NCBI GenBank assembly: GCA_029204225.1
Contig: CM055101.1
Location: 30,780,519 to 30,844,518, forward strand
DNA from: Diphasiastrum complanatum
Taxonomy: Eukaryota > Streptophyta > Lycopodiopsida > Lycopodiales > Lycopodiaceae
Length of the DNA stretch: 64,000 nucleotides
Reading direction: 5' to 3'
Shown one piece after another: positions 11,653 to 22,499 of the stretch. Every line of letters begins with the position of its first letter. The first letter of the stretch is position 1. Under the pieces are notes generated by a model, which did no database searches, was not told the origin of the DNA, and saw only the letters and a list, made by a program, of their open reading frames with translations. The position numbers were made by a program, and so were the translations under genes.

Positions 11653-11784
11653 TACATGATTCTCTTTGGGTTCTACTACTCATTGGTGCACTCTCTTGAT
11701 GTTATCTTGCAATCATTATACACGATTCTCTTTGGGTTCTACTACTCATTGGTCCACTCTGTTGATGATATCTTGCAATCTTGT
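11653..11784 (+). repeat. Two-copy 66-bp tandem repeat
   Basis: Copies at 11653-11718 and 11719-11784 share 'gattctctttgggttctac' and 'tactcattggt', with a few substitutions. They sit just upstream of a candidate LTR end and primer-binding site at 12021, so they probably lie inside a 5' LTR. Confidence 0.75.
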
Positions 11785-12612
11785 GTAGAATGCTCATATT
11801 TTGTTATTTTTGGTTCCACAAGTGTGAAATACAGTAGGGTACTTTAATTGTACGGATAGAAACTATATTTTATGTTTTGGTTCATGTTTGATTAGTATCT
11901 CTTAGAGTTTGCACCTCATCTTATATGTAGATGCTGATTGGCAGGGTTGTTGGTTTGCTCCTTATTGTAATCAAAGATCAGGGACATGGGTTGGGACTTG
12001 AATGATCTGGAATCCTTCACATGGTATCAGACCTATTGTGTTTCAGGTAATGAAAGGATCAACCACATTTATCAAGGATTTGGAGGAGTTACCAATGCTA
12101 GAGCATGCTAGATTGTTTCTACTCAAAAATCAGCATTTTTGCGTATGTACAATTGATCTTTTGTATGTCAAAACTCAATATAGGTTTATGTACTTGATCA
12201 ATTTCGATTTCACACTTGGTTGGCTAGAATTAGCCAATTTTTGGTGCATTAGGAAGGCCTCATTGGAGGCTACAAGATGATATATCAATTTTCTAGAAAT
12301 TGCATATAGAATTTGAGATATTTGATTTTGTCAAAACTCTAATTTTGATTGGATCTCTAGTTTGTGAGGTTACTGAACTTCACTTGAGTGTGTTTCAATC
12401 TTAGGAAGTGGAAAGAATCATTAGATTGAGGATAGATCATAGGTTGATCAAGATTTCACTATTCTATGTGTTGATTTTCTAGTTAGAAGTGCTAGAAGAG
12501 ATTTGAGAGGTTCCATATCTTTGTGATTTCTTCTTGAGTTAATTTGTTGACATTCAAGAGAGTGCTTTGTGCATTGAAACAGGTTGAAAGAAGAAGATCA
12601 GGTCATTGCAAC

Positions 12613-13530
12613 ATGGCTACAAGTGGTGGATTCATGTTGGAAGGCAATGATAGGCTTATCTCAAGTAATTATTCATTGTGGAAAGAGGATGGAATCACTT
12701 CTTGAGATGAATGATGTTTTGGATATTGTTGTAGGTTTGGAGGAGAGACCAAAAATTCAACAAGATCAAATGAGGTATGATAAGAGGTCTAAAAGGACTC
12801 TACACATGATTAAGATGAATGTTACCAATGAACTTCTCAAGGAGATTGGTAAGTGCACATCATCTTTGAAGGCTTGGGAAGCTTTGAAAAAGCTTTATGA
12901 ATCCAAGTCTACATTAAGAGTGCTTACTCTTAGGAGGCAAATCTTTCAAAGTTTGCAAAAGAAGGAAGAGAGTACTCATGCTTTTGTTTTGAGGATTAAA
13001 GCATTCAATGATGAGTTAGCATGTATTGAGGAGAGCATTAAGGAGGTAGAACTTGTTCAAGCTATACTTAATGGCTTGTTGGATGATCATGCTAATCTTG
13101 TTCAAAGCTTTGCTATTCAAAAGGCTTTGCCAAGTATTGTGGATTTGCAAGAGACCTTGGTGAATGAGGATTATAGGCTTCAATCAAGAGGAGGTGGATT
13201 TACATCAACATCTCATTATGAAGAGGATGCTATGTTCATCAAAGGCAAGTTCAAAGGCAAAGGCAAAGGCAAGTGGTCAAAAGGACAAGATCAAGGTGAG
13301 ACTTCCTCTTTTGGAAAAAAGAAAGATAAGTCTCAGTTGAAATGCTTCGATTGTGGAATCAAAGGGCATTTTGCTAATGAATGTTTGAAGAAACAAAGAG
13401 ATGAAGGTAGCAAGCAAATCAAATTTACTACTAATGATGAGGATCTAGATGGTTGTGATTCTCTTTTGATGTGTTCTTCACGTCCAAGGCAAGTTCTTAA
13501 AGGCAAGGGAGATCTCATTGGTGAGCTTAT
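12613..13530 (+). pseudogene. Copia gag (UBN2 type) with CCHC knuckle
   Basis: Gag forms the virus-like particle and packages element RNA. The protein runs from MATSGGFMLEGNDRLISSNY, through the UBN2-type capsid core ([40 protein letters not shown]), to a zinc knuckle CFDCGIKGHFANEC, so the RNA-binding residues are intact. Compared with the intact copy at 56.4-60.3 kb, two bases are missing in the WK-VRMES segment. This puts the natural ATG at 12613 out of frame with the rest; the main frame opens at 12584 through a spurious start. The homology ends near residue 300, before the protease motif. Confidence 0.8.
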
Positions 13531-14005
13531 TGAGGCCTGTTATGGACTCAAGAAGGCTGGATCTATTAGGCTTGATACTCATCTTCACCTACTCTACTTC
13601 ATGTTGGATGGAAAGTTTGGAATCTATCTTTTGATTTATGATGGTGCCACCAATGACATTGTTTTCACTAACTTTGTGGAAATTCGAGATCAAGCATTGA
13701 TGAGATCTTGTTGGATCTAGATCATATGTTTGAGAGGGAGTATTTCAAGAGGTTCAGGTTTAAAGATATTCATATCTTTGATATCTTTGATGTTCAAGAG
13801 GAACGTAAGCAAGTGGAAGCGACTCACTTTGCTTTACTCACATGTTTTGGAGAATCTTCTTGTGTAGATGATGCTATGCAAGTGGATATTGGTTCTCAAG
13901 GTTTTCATGTTGGAAATTCAAGTAGCGGATTTGAAAAAAAAAATTCAATTTTGATGGTCAAGAGGTCTCAAAGGGCTTCAACAACACAAAAGGAAAGGTG
14001 GCAAT

Positions 14006-14611
14006 TTGGAGCTAGTCAAGAGCATCGACAAAGGAGGGTCATTTGGAAAAGAAGTTATGGATATGTTTTTGCAGGTGTTTGAATACTCAATTAAGGTCAA
14101 AGGAGTAGCAAGGAAGTGTTGTTCAAGTTTACTTTACTTGTTCTATCTCATGTTTGAGCTATTTCATGTGAATGTGTGCAAATTGTCAAGATGTGGACAA
14201 ACTAGCTACATTGTCTTGCAATATCTTATTGTTGGAGTTGTACTAGCATTCTTGGCTGGTTTTTCTGATGGAAATGGAGCTATTGGAGGTTCATTATATC
14301 ACTCATCCATGCCTAATTTCTCAAGTTTTGAACTACTTGGTGCCAATACTTGGAGATTGTCAATTTTGGGTGCATTCATGGTCATTTTCTTATGTCAAGT
14401 AGATTTTGAAGATGGACTAGTGCAACCTACTTGGTTTATGGAGTTATGTGGTGCTGGATTTACATCATTGATGAACTCACCTACTCATGGATTTTCAAGG
14501 TTTGATGATTTCTTGTGGCAAGATGACAATGGAGGCTCATTCCTGGAGTTTTCATTAGGGCCCTTTTTGAACTCAAAAAGGGCATCTTCCTTGCCTAAAC
14601 GTGTTTGCTAA
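14006..14611 (+). other. Unrecognised hydrophobic ORF in the gag-only element
   Basis: A 201-codon frame follows gag in the position where pol should be. It has two hydrophobic stretches (about residues 70-88, IVLQYLIVGVVLAFLAGF, and about 116-132, RLSILGAFMVIFLCQ) and many cysteines. I recognise no family. It could be a decayed non-coding stretch of the element kept open by chance, or captured sequence. An envelope-like role is conceivable only from position and hydrophobicity. Confidence 0.2.
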
Positions 14612-14741
14612 TTAGGATTAATTAGTTCATTAATTGTCCTACATGGCAGTTCACCTTGGGTTTATCATGGGTTAACTCACACCTCAATAGGCTTCAGTAA
14701 GCCTAGTGTAATAAATCAAGGACACATCATCTTAATGTAGC

Positions 14742-14978
14742 TGTTCTCTCCACTCCAGGCCGCTGGCCCGAGTCAGTGCCCAAACTCCGGAGGCCACCAC
14801 CCACCCCCATAAAGCCCCCCTCCAAGTCGCTGGCCCGGGTCAGCGCGCAGCGCGCCTGCGCCCCCCACCTCCCTCACTCTATGTGCCTAGGAGGAGGGAG
14901 GGGGGCTTTATGGGGGTGGGTGGCGGCCTTCGGAGTTCGCGCACTGACCCGGGCCAGCGGCCCAGAGTGGAGAGAACA
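14742..14978. repeat. GC-rich inverted repeat (~80-bp arms)
   Basis: The left arm (14742-14823) and right arm (about 14896-14978) are near-perfect reverse complements. Both outer ends read TGTTCTCTCCACTC inward, and both carry GGCCGCTGGCCCG and ACCCACCCCCATAAAGCCCC. The ~72-base loop repeats part of the arm (GCTGGCCCGGGTCAG). The block is far richer in GC than its surroundings. It could be a foldback element, a MITE or a hairpin-RNA source. I see no convincing target-site duplication. Confidence 0.85.
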
Positions 14979-15019
14979 TGGAGATGGGGGGACACTTCCA
15001 AAAAGGCAACAGTTGAAAA

Positions 15020-15170
15020 ATCTACAGAAATACAAGCAAATTATAATAGGCGAAAAATGTGACACTGCATTTTTACATGCATTTTATGACAGATGACACT
15101 TGCCTAAAATGTGACCTACATTTTTACACACAATTTATGACAGGCGACACTTGCAAATGTACCCTACAAA
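15020..15170 (+). repeat. Dispersed repeat shared with 8390-8520
   Basis: The words 'tgacaggcgacactt', 'catttttacacacaattta' and 'aatctacagaaatacaag' recur in slightly different form at 8390-8520, and twice within this block. It is probably a remnant of the family B LTR. Confidence 0.5.
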
Positions 15171-15449
15171 TGCCGATGGTTGCCCTTAACTAAAGGCAAA
15201 GGCCAAAAAAACCAAAGAGTGTTGCGTCGTCCATCTGCGGATTTACAAGGGATTCCAAGTATCAAATCATTACGTCTTCACGCTCCAACAATAAACCGAT
15301 CTATTGATCAGTTTACCAGCTGTTAACTATCTTGTAATTGTAAAGTTAAGATAGCACAAGATCTTCCAGCTGTTATATATGTAAATGAGCAATTGAAGTA
15401 AAAAGAGAGGTGGATCTGCTCAACATTCACGTTCTTCTTGCGGCAGGCA

Positions 15450-15660
15450 ACAACAACTGACATTTCTATGTCAGTGATTCATGTAGTATTATTGTTGTGA
15501 TGTTTCCGCCTTCCATCACTTATTGTCATGCAGTATTCTATATTGTGGCACACTACTATGAATTCACGTTGTTTTTCTGTAGTAGTTAACAACAGCTGAC
15601 ATTTCTATGTTAGTGATTTATATTTATAGTAGCTGGCGTTTCTACGTCAGTGATTCACAC
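15450..15660 (+). repeat. Three scattered copies of a ~25-bp LTR motif
   Basis: Versions of 'ctgacatttctatgtcagtg' occur near 15458, 15597 and 15631. They include a short internal palindrome (tgacat...atgtca). They lie in the presumed 5' LTR of the plus-strand element that follows. Confidence 0.55.
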
Positions 15661-16340
15661 AGCGATATTGCAGTTGTGTACAAATGTATTTTCCATCCAA
15701 TTTTTTGATACACATATTTTATTGTGCCATTCATTTCTGTTATTGCAAGATGGAGTTTCGCTTCGTTTCGTTTTCGTCTAGATTTTGTCTCGTTTTGTTT
15801 CGTTTCGTTGTATATAGAGGCTGATTGATCCAACACGAATTATTCTCGAATAGAAACAATTCAAGTTTCACAAAACTGTTCGCGAATCGTTCAAAATTTT
15901 ATCAATTTGTCACCAAAGTTTTAGCTGGAATTTGCATTTTCTGAACACACATAAGAGAAGTTCTAAATCCAAAACAGACCCTTTGTAAATATTCTTTTTA
16001 TATTTTTTCTTAAATTTTTCTTACATATGGACCAATCAAAACACTCAAATTTGAAATCTATGTAACATAACTTTTTGAGTCCACATTTTGATTCCACACT
16101 AAAAATGGTATAACTTCTTAGTGGTAAGTCCAAATTTAGCAGAGTTTGGTGCATTGGAAAGCGTTCAACAAGGGCTTTCCAATGATATGTTACATGACAT
16201 ACTTTTGAGATATGATTTAAAAGCTATGGTGAGTCAACAGTATTAGTGTTATAATATTTTAATAATATAAGAGACATCTTGCACGCATTCTTAAAGGGTC
16301 TTTTTGGAGCTCAAAACTCCCCTAATATTTTTTGCTTCAG

Positions 16341-16353
16341 TGGTATCAGAGCC
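16341..16353 (+). promoter_or_regulatory. Primer-binding site, Copia family C
   Basis: TGGTATCAGAGCC directly follows the LTR end ...TTTGCTTCAG. Confidence 0.85.
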
Positions 16354-16454
16354 TACCTTCTCATAGTCTGACATAGCTAAAAAGCTATCAGATCCAGGAG
16401 GCTAAGCATTTAAACAAACAACTACTAACAAGTGAAAACACAAATTCAGAAGCA

Positions 16455-19400
16455 ATGGCTTCGATCAATAGCATACAATCCAATATCTGTACAGTTCTGG
16501 ATTCATCGGGATCTAACTTCCTAGCATGGAAGGTAAATACCTCGCTGATGCTAAAGGGTGAAGGATTATTCCCCTAGGTTGATGGCACCGAGGAGATGCC
16601 TACAACAATAGACAAGGAGCTACGTGAATGGAGGGAGAAGAATGACAAGGCAGTAGCCTTGCTATCATAATCCATCAAGATAGCCTCACACTTGACTTGG
16701 CCACACTCTCTAAGGCAAAAGAAATGTGGGATACACTACTCACGAGATTTTAGACGAAATCATATAGTCAGATAATGATGCTTGAAGATCAGTTGACAAA
16801 CCTACAGTGGGATGGCAAAGACCTCACTTCCTTTGTTAGGAAGATGAAGGATCTATTCCTTTCACTACACAATTCTGGAGCAAAAAATGCAATGTCAGCA
16901 CGAAGTAGCTCACTTATCTATTGAGAGCCTTACCAAGATCCTTTTAAACAACCAGGACTCTGCTAGCAAAGGATCCTATAATGACACTCAAAAAGGCAAT
17001 TGTCGAGATTCGAGAGGAAGTCGAGGCTTGAGAGCACTTTGATCACAAGGATGCTTCTGACAGCCCTCTACAGCAACAAAGAAAAGACAAAGAAACAATC
17101 CAAGCCCAAGAGGGAGCCAAATCGAAAGCATGATCGTGATCAACAAGCAGAAGGAAGCAACAAAGGCAAATGGAAGAACAAAGGAAGGTCAAAACAACAA
17201 AGTGGAGACAATAAGACTTGCATGAGATGCAGACACAAAGGACACACTGTCAATTCATGTTGGCTCAATCCGAAAATTGAGTATATCCATTACTACAAAA
17301 AAGGTCATGCAGCCATGGACTACCGCCTGAACCCAAGAAACAAATCAGCACAAAGCAGACAGGAGAACAATAATAGTTTGACCTATGTCGAGTGTCAAGT
17401 CAACACCTAACACATAGGAGGTAATCCTAGACTCAGGAGCTACTTCACACCTCGTAACATCAAGACAAATCATGTCTGATTTTTGAAGTGTTGATCCATC
17501 AAGATTCATTGTTCTTGGAGATGGATCCAAACATCAAGTGAACGGTATTGGTTCATTGTGGCTCAACATGAATGGCAGAGACAGATGACTCGAAGATGTT
17601 ATGTTTGTGCCTACACTATAGCAGGACTTGCTATTAATGACAAGAATAGCTGATGCAGGAATGCGTGTGACGTTCTTAGACAAAACATGCAACCTTATTG
17701 ATGCAAGTTCCAGTACTCTGATCACCCAAGGTAAAAGAAAAGGCAATTTGTATCACTTAGAGATACGCATGCCTGCAGATCAAGTGCATCAGACTCATGA
17801 TAATTTGCCAAACACTCTATGGCACAAGAGACTATGCTATATGAATTCAATGGCACTGTACCAAGCAAGCTATCATGGAGCAATCATAGGGGTGAGCATC
17901 TCGAATGCGAACAGTTCGACCACCCGTGATGCATATCTGAAGGGTAAGATGTCACGCACTCCATTTGTCAAGGACTCCTACAAAATTACCAAGATTCTGG
18001 AGTTAGTGCATTCTGACATCTATGGGCCTTTCAATGTGATCTCAGTAGGAGGCTTGAAATATTACATTACCTTTATTGATGATTATAGTAAATTTGCCAG
18101 AGTGTATTTTATTCAAAATAAATCAGAAGCATTTGACAAATTCACAAAGTATGTGAATTGGGCAGAGAAATGCACTGGTAATAAAGTGAAGCAGATCAGA
18201 ACAGATCGAGGTGGAAAATACATCTCGAATCGATTCTTTGACTTCTACAATGATCATGGTATCATTCACAGAAAGATTGCATCTTACACACCGTAGCACA
18301 ACAGTGTTGTAGAAAGAAAGAATAGAACTCTGATGGAAGATGCCAGATGCATGATGGCTACTCGAAAGCTCCAAGAGTATTGTGGGCTAAAGCAGTAGCT
18401 ACAGCTGTTTATATTTAGAACAGGACAGGAAAGTCTAGTGTCCCTCACACGATACCACACGAATTGTGGTGGGGTAGAAAACCCAATCTGACTCACATTA
18501 AAATCTTTGGTTGTGCAGCTTATGCACATGTTCCTGATAAGCTTCGAAAGAAGTTTGATGAGAAAGCTGAACAGGGATATCTTGTAGGATATGACAACAA
18601 TTCGTCATACTATAGAGTCTATATACCAGAGACAAACACTGTGAAGATAGTCAGAGATGTCAAGTTTGATGAGAGCAGTGATCTTGTCAGCTATGAAGTT
18701 TTTGAAAGACAGTTTATGATCTGCCAACTGTGACAAAGGGAGAAGAGGATGAACACGAAGACGAAAATATTCGAGTCACTTCACATTCGAGTGACGAATC
18801 AGAAGACGAAAGATTCGAGAGACAACCTTTTGTTACAGTACCTGTAAATCGAGATGGTTCTGGACCTAGCAGAGCAGACAAAGACAAAGGCATTGTAACA
18901 GGAGGATCTCCTAGAAGCTGCTTGACAAGACAACGAAGAGCGCCAACAAGATATGTGCTAGGCAGATCTGCTTCTACATCAAAAGAGTTCTGTGGATTCA
19001 GTGGCAGACCACAGACATTCGAGGAGGCAATTGAATGTTCAGAGAAGGACAAATGGATCCAAGCCATGAATGAGGAGATGGAATCCATGAGAAAGAACCA
19101 AGTATGGACGTTGCAGCCATTACCAGATAAGCGAAAGGCTGTAAAATACAAATGGGTGTACAAGCTAAAGTATGGACCAGATGGAGATGTCTCAAAGTAT
19201 AAGGCAAGACTTGTAGCAAAGGGATTCTCTCAGAGATATGGTATTGACTATTCTGAGACCTTCTCTCCTGTTGCGAAACATTCATCCCTACATTTACTAT
19301 TTGCATATGCAGTTGCTTATGACCTCAGGATTCACATTGTGGACGAGAAAACAGCCTTCTTGCATGGTGAGCTAGATGAAAAGGTCTACATGGATCAACC

Positions 19401-20541
19401 CCCCAGATTATGTCTTGAATTCACTTCCTAATTATGCATGTAGAATGCATAGGAGTATCTACGGTTTGAAGCAGTCAGCTCGACAATGGTACAAGAAGAA
19501 AGATCAGACCCTGAAATCCTTGGGATTCAAGCCACTAATGGCTGATTCCAATGTCTATGTAAGAATTACAGATGGGAAGATCATCATTGTAGTTGTGTAT
19601 GTGGATGACACTCTGATACTCTGCAAGAGTGAGAAGCTTATTGCTGAAGCGAAGAATGATATAAAGAAACATTTCGAGATTGTAGATCTGGGAGAAGCCA
19701 TGTGCTACCTTGTCTTACAGATTGACAAGGACTATAAGGGAGGTAAATTGTACCTTCATCAGTCCAAATATACCCAGAGAATCCTAGAAGATTTCGGGAT
19801 GCTGAATTGCAAAGGAGCGAATACTCCAATGCTTGTAGAAATAGTACTGACGAACGAAAATTGTTCGAGGACTGAAGAAGAGAAAGAATTAATGTAGTTA
19901 CACCATACAGAAAACTGATAGGATCGTTGATGTACCTTGCAAATAACACACGCCCTGACATTGCTTATGCAGTGTTCAGGATGAGTCAATTGTGTACAAA
20001 TCTAGGCTCAATACATTGGAAGATTGCAAAACGAATTTTGCAATATCTTCAATTAGCAAAAGATTTTAGTTTGTGTTATTGTCGTGATGCAGGGTTCGAG
20101 ATGCTTTCCTATAGTGATGATAGCTAGGCATCCCTCAAGGACAACTGCAGAAGTGTCTTAGGGGGAGGATGCACCATCGCGAGAGGTGCATCAATTCTCT
20201 GGGTCAGCAAGAAGCAGACCATTGTGGCTCAGTCATCCTGCGAAGCAGAGTACGTTGCAGTAGCAAAGATGGCCAATGAGATAATTTGGCTCAAACAGTT
20301 CCTTGACGAACTGGACGAAACGAGGAATGAACCTCTGGTTTTACAGATGGACAACACACTTGCAATACATCTGACAAAATACCCTTTGTTTCACTCAAGG
20401 ACAAAACACATGGCGATCAAGTACCACTTGATAAGGGATCTGATTGGGAAGAAGATGTTGCAGACCACTTTCATTGGAATGAAAGACATGGTTGTTGACA
20501 TTTTCACAAAGGCTTTACACAAAGGTCTATTCGAGAAATAG
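16455..20541 (+). pseudogene. Copia gag-pol pseudogene, all domains present but frameshifted
   Basis: Gag opens at 16455 (MASINSIQSNICTVLDSSGS) and soon meets stops. A zinc knuckle CMRCRHKGHTVNSC is at about 17220. The aspartic protease motif LDSGATSHLV is intact near 17430. Pre-integrase and integrase core follow (HSDIYGPF, TDRGGKY) at 17.63-18.3 kb, with a stop just before the last catalytic Glu region (VVERKNRT, about 18310). Reverse transcriptase begins at about 19080 (KYKWVYKLKYGPDG). A frameshift at about 19400 moves the reading to the next frame, which holds IYGLKQSARQWY and the catalytic YVDD. RNase H ends at 20541 (DMVVDIFTKAL). There are at least five disabling changes, so it cannot make a polyprotein. 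Confidence 0.85.
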
Positions 20542-20596
20542 AGGAGCAGTCTTGGAGTCATCAAGCTATCATGCTTTGAGAGAGAGCTAAAGAAAC

Positions 20597-21839
20597 AAAA
20601 TGTTTCTAGTGCCAAAGCCTTGCTAGCTCTCCACTCTAATTTTGACAGAAAAGACACAAGAAATGAAATTGTTCACGAACAATTTTGCGAGACACGACAC
20701 GAAATTGTTTCGCGACACAAAATCATTCTTGCTCCACAAATGGCCAAGAAGATCAGCCAAGTACCATGGGGTACAAATATTTGATCAGATATCGTGACAT
20801 CAACAGAAGTACTCTAGATCGTGGCTAATCTGCCACTCTTGTAATTCACAATTAGTTGTAGATGTTTAAACTTTCTAATCTAGAAGTTACAATTCAAGTT
20901 TCGCAAAACTATTTACGAATCGTTCGAGATTTTATCAGTTTGTCACCGGAGTTCTAGCTGGAATTTTCACTTTAAACAATAGAAACTGATTTACACTTAT
21001 AGCTAAGTGATCGCGAAGCGAAACACGAAGCGAAAGCATTCACGAACAAAATCAGTTCGTCAAGAATTCAGATATGATTACTGGTCACTGCCGGCTATAT
21101 CATTCCTACAATCCTTCAGAGTGTAGACAGACACTGCTGAACTACGTTAACATATTAATATAGCATTCAACAATATCAAACCAATGTGCGAAATTGAATA
21201 AACAAGTGAATCAGATACACGGATTGTAACAGAGAAAAATACATTCGAGATCATACAATCATACAGAATAATATGTAAATAACAGCTACAATATTATCTA
21301 TTGATCTTCTTGATTCTTCAAGCACTATGCAAAAGATCAACACAATGCATTGGCATGAAAGAAATACAGTTCTCTCACGAATAATGTCTCGCTTACTAGC
21401 GAACTTTTGGATCTACAGATCCTCTACAAAATTGCCTCGCTCACAGGCGGACATATATTCGGTATTTTCGTCTTTCTTTGCCTTCTTGTATTATGCATCA
21501 AACAGAAAGCATATAGTTCGCGAACTTTTTTGTGTCACGTCATGTAACTTCCAGATCAGAAAGATTAAACATCTACAACTAATCGCGAATTACAAGAGTG
21601 GCAGATTAGCCACGATCTAGAGTACTTCTGCTGATGTCATGATATCTAATCAAATATTTGTACCCCATGGTACTTGGCTGATCTTCTTGGCCGTTCGTGG
21701 AGCAAGAATGATTTTGTGTCGCAAAACAATTTTGTGTCGTGTGTCGTGAAATTGTTCGCGAACAATTTCGTTTCTTGTGTCTTTTCTATCAAAATCAGAG
21801 TGGAGAGCTAGCAAGGCTTTGGCACTAGAAACATTTTGT
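20597..21839. repeat. Inverted pair of LTR segments (~290-bp arms)
   Basis: The left arm 20597-20888 lies in the 3' LTR of the family C element. It is repeated in reverse complement at 21547-21839. Shared words include 'gtttctagtgccaaagcctt', 'accatggggtacaaatattt' and 'agtactctagatcgtggcta'. The right arm therefore belongs to a second family C LTR on the minus strand. The ~650-base spacer shows no coding domain. Confidence 0.85.
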
Positions 21840-21849
21840 TTTTTCATTG

Positions 21850-21935
21850 ACTTGTATATTTTGTTATACTTAATCTAATTACAGCTCTGTCTGTTTCTGC
21901 GTTCCTAGATTCATGTCAATATTGCTATGCTTTTC
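21850..21935 (-). repeat. Dispersed repeat shared with 7758-7835 and 47217-47300
   Basis: Read on the minus strand this stretch carries 'caatattgacatgaatct' and 'gattaagtata'. Both words also occur on the plus strand near 7760 and 47220. It is a family B LTR or 3' end remnant sitting against the inverted family C LTR. Confidence 0.6.
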
Positions 21936-22094
21936 TACGTTCTGCACAAGGCATTGAGGGTTCACCAAAAATGGCAAGTCATCTCTAGCTATGTATTCTT
22001 TGTATTCATATATTATGCTACTCCAACCCTTGTGCGCACTCCCCTTGTCACCCCCTTACACAAATTCCAAGAGGTAACTTAGCCCTTCTTGTTT

Positions 22095-22240
22095 ATACCC
22101 ATAAGGGATTAAATTCCATTATGGTAGTGGTAGACAGGTTTTCCAAGATGGCTCACTTCATCGCAACGACCAAGAAGGTCACAGCTGCACAAGTTGCTGA
22201 GTTGTTTATTGAGAATATGCTCGCTCTAATTTTCTCCAAC
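22095..22240 (+). pseudogene. Ty3/Gypsy integrase core fragment
   Basis: The plus strand encodes MVVVDRFSKMAHFIATTKKV followed by TAAQVAELFIENML. This is the segment of Gypsy integrase core that follows the first catalytic Asp. It stops abruptly at about 22240, where minus-strand protease sequence begins. Confidence 0.75.
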
Positions 22241-22498
22241 ATAATCTTCGATTTGCAAATTAATTATAGGAGTGATGTTATTACAAGAAATGGTTACTCC
22301 ATTTGCGATCTGAACTTTCATCTTATTAAAAGAATCCAAAGATGCTAAGCCACAACTTTGAAGCGACCGACTATTAAAGAAGTTGTGTGTGCTACCACTA
22401 TATATTAAGCAAAACACTTTCCTTCTGTTGACTAATGCTTGAACACAGAAGGTTTTATTTGAGTGGGATCCATTGAAAGCATTTAAAGATATGCCCAA
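22226..22498 (-). pseudogene. Ty3/Gypsy aspartic protease fragment with lost catalytic Asp
   Basis: The minus-strand peptide KVFCLIYSGSTHNFFNSRSL matches the Gypsy retropepsin motif, which normally reads LIDSGSTHNF. The catalytic Asp is replaced by Tyr here, so this copy would be inactive even if expressed. The flanking residues (VQIANGVTISCNN) also fit the family. It lies opposite to, and overlaps the end of, a plus-strand integrase piece. Confidence 0.75.
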
Positions 22499-22499
22499 T

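Larger units (their letters stand above)
12021..14620 (+). mobile_element. Gag-only Copia derivative, family D
   Basis: The LTR end CTTCACA at 12020 is followed by a Met-type priming site (TGGTATCAGACCT, 12021-12033). The leader just before gag, with words such as 'tttgtgatttcttcttg' and 'aagagagtgct', matches the leader of the intact element at 60.4 kb. Gag follows. Then comes a region with no protease, integrase or reverse transcriptase, although the piece KQVEATHFALLTC...SSCVDDA resembles the integrase-RT linker of the intact element. The element is therefore an internal-deletion derivative that keeps gag. The 3' LTR was not resolved; the right limit is set at the end of the last ORF. Confidence 0.6.
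15840..20980 (+). mobile_element. Near-complete but dead Ty1/Copia element, family C
   Basis: The 5' LTR remnant ends at 16340 and is followed by the primer-binding site (16341-16353). The gag-pol pseudogene fills 16455-20541. The 3' LTR follows RNase H. A ~95-base segment at 15848-15945 recurs at 20885-20980 ('caattcaagtttc', 'gaatcgttc', 'tttgtcacc', 'tagctggaatttt'), marking the two LTRs. Divergence between them is high and the LTR limits are approximate, so this is an old insertion. Confidence 0.75.

Noticed and set aside
14776-15096. GC-rich Pro/Arg ORFs on both strands
   Set aside because: They are produced by the foldback's GC-rich arms, and the opposite strand gives a mirror ORF.
18714-19306. 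Minus-strand ORFs inside the family C reverse transcriptase region
   Set aside because: They are shadows of a clearly coding plus strand carrying RT motifs.
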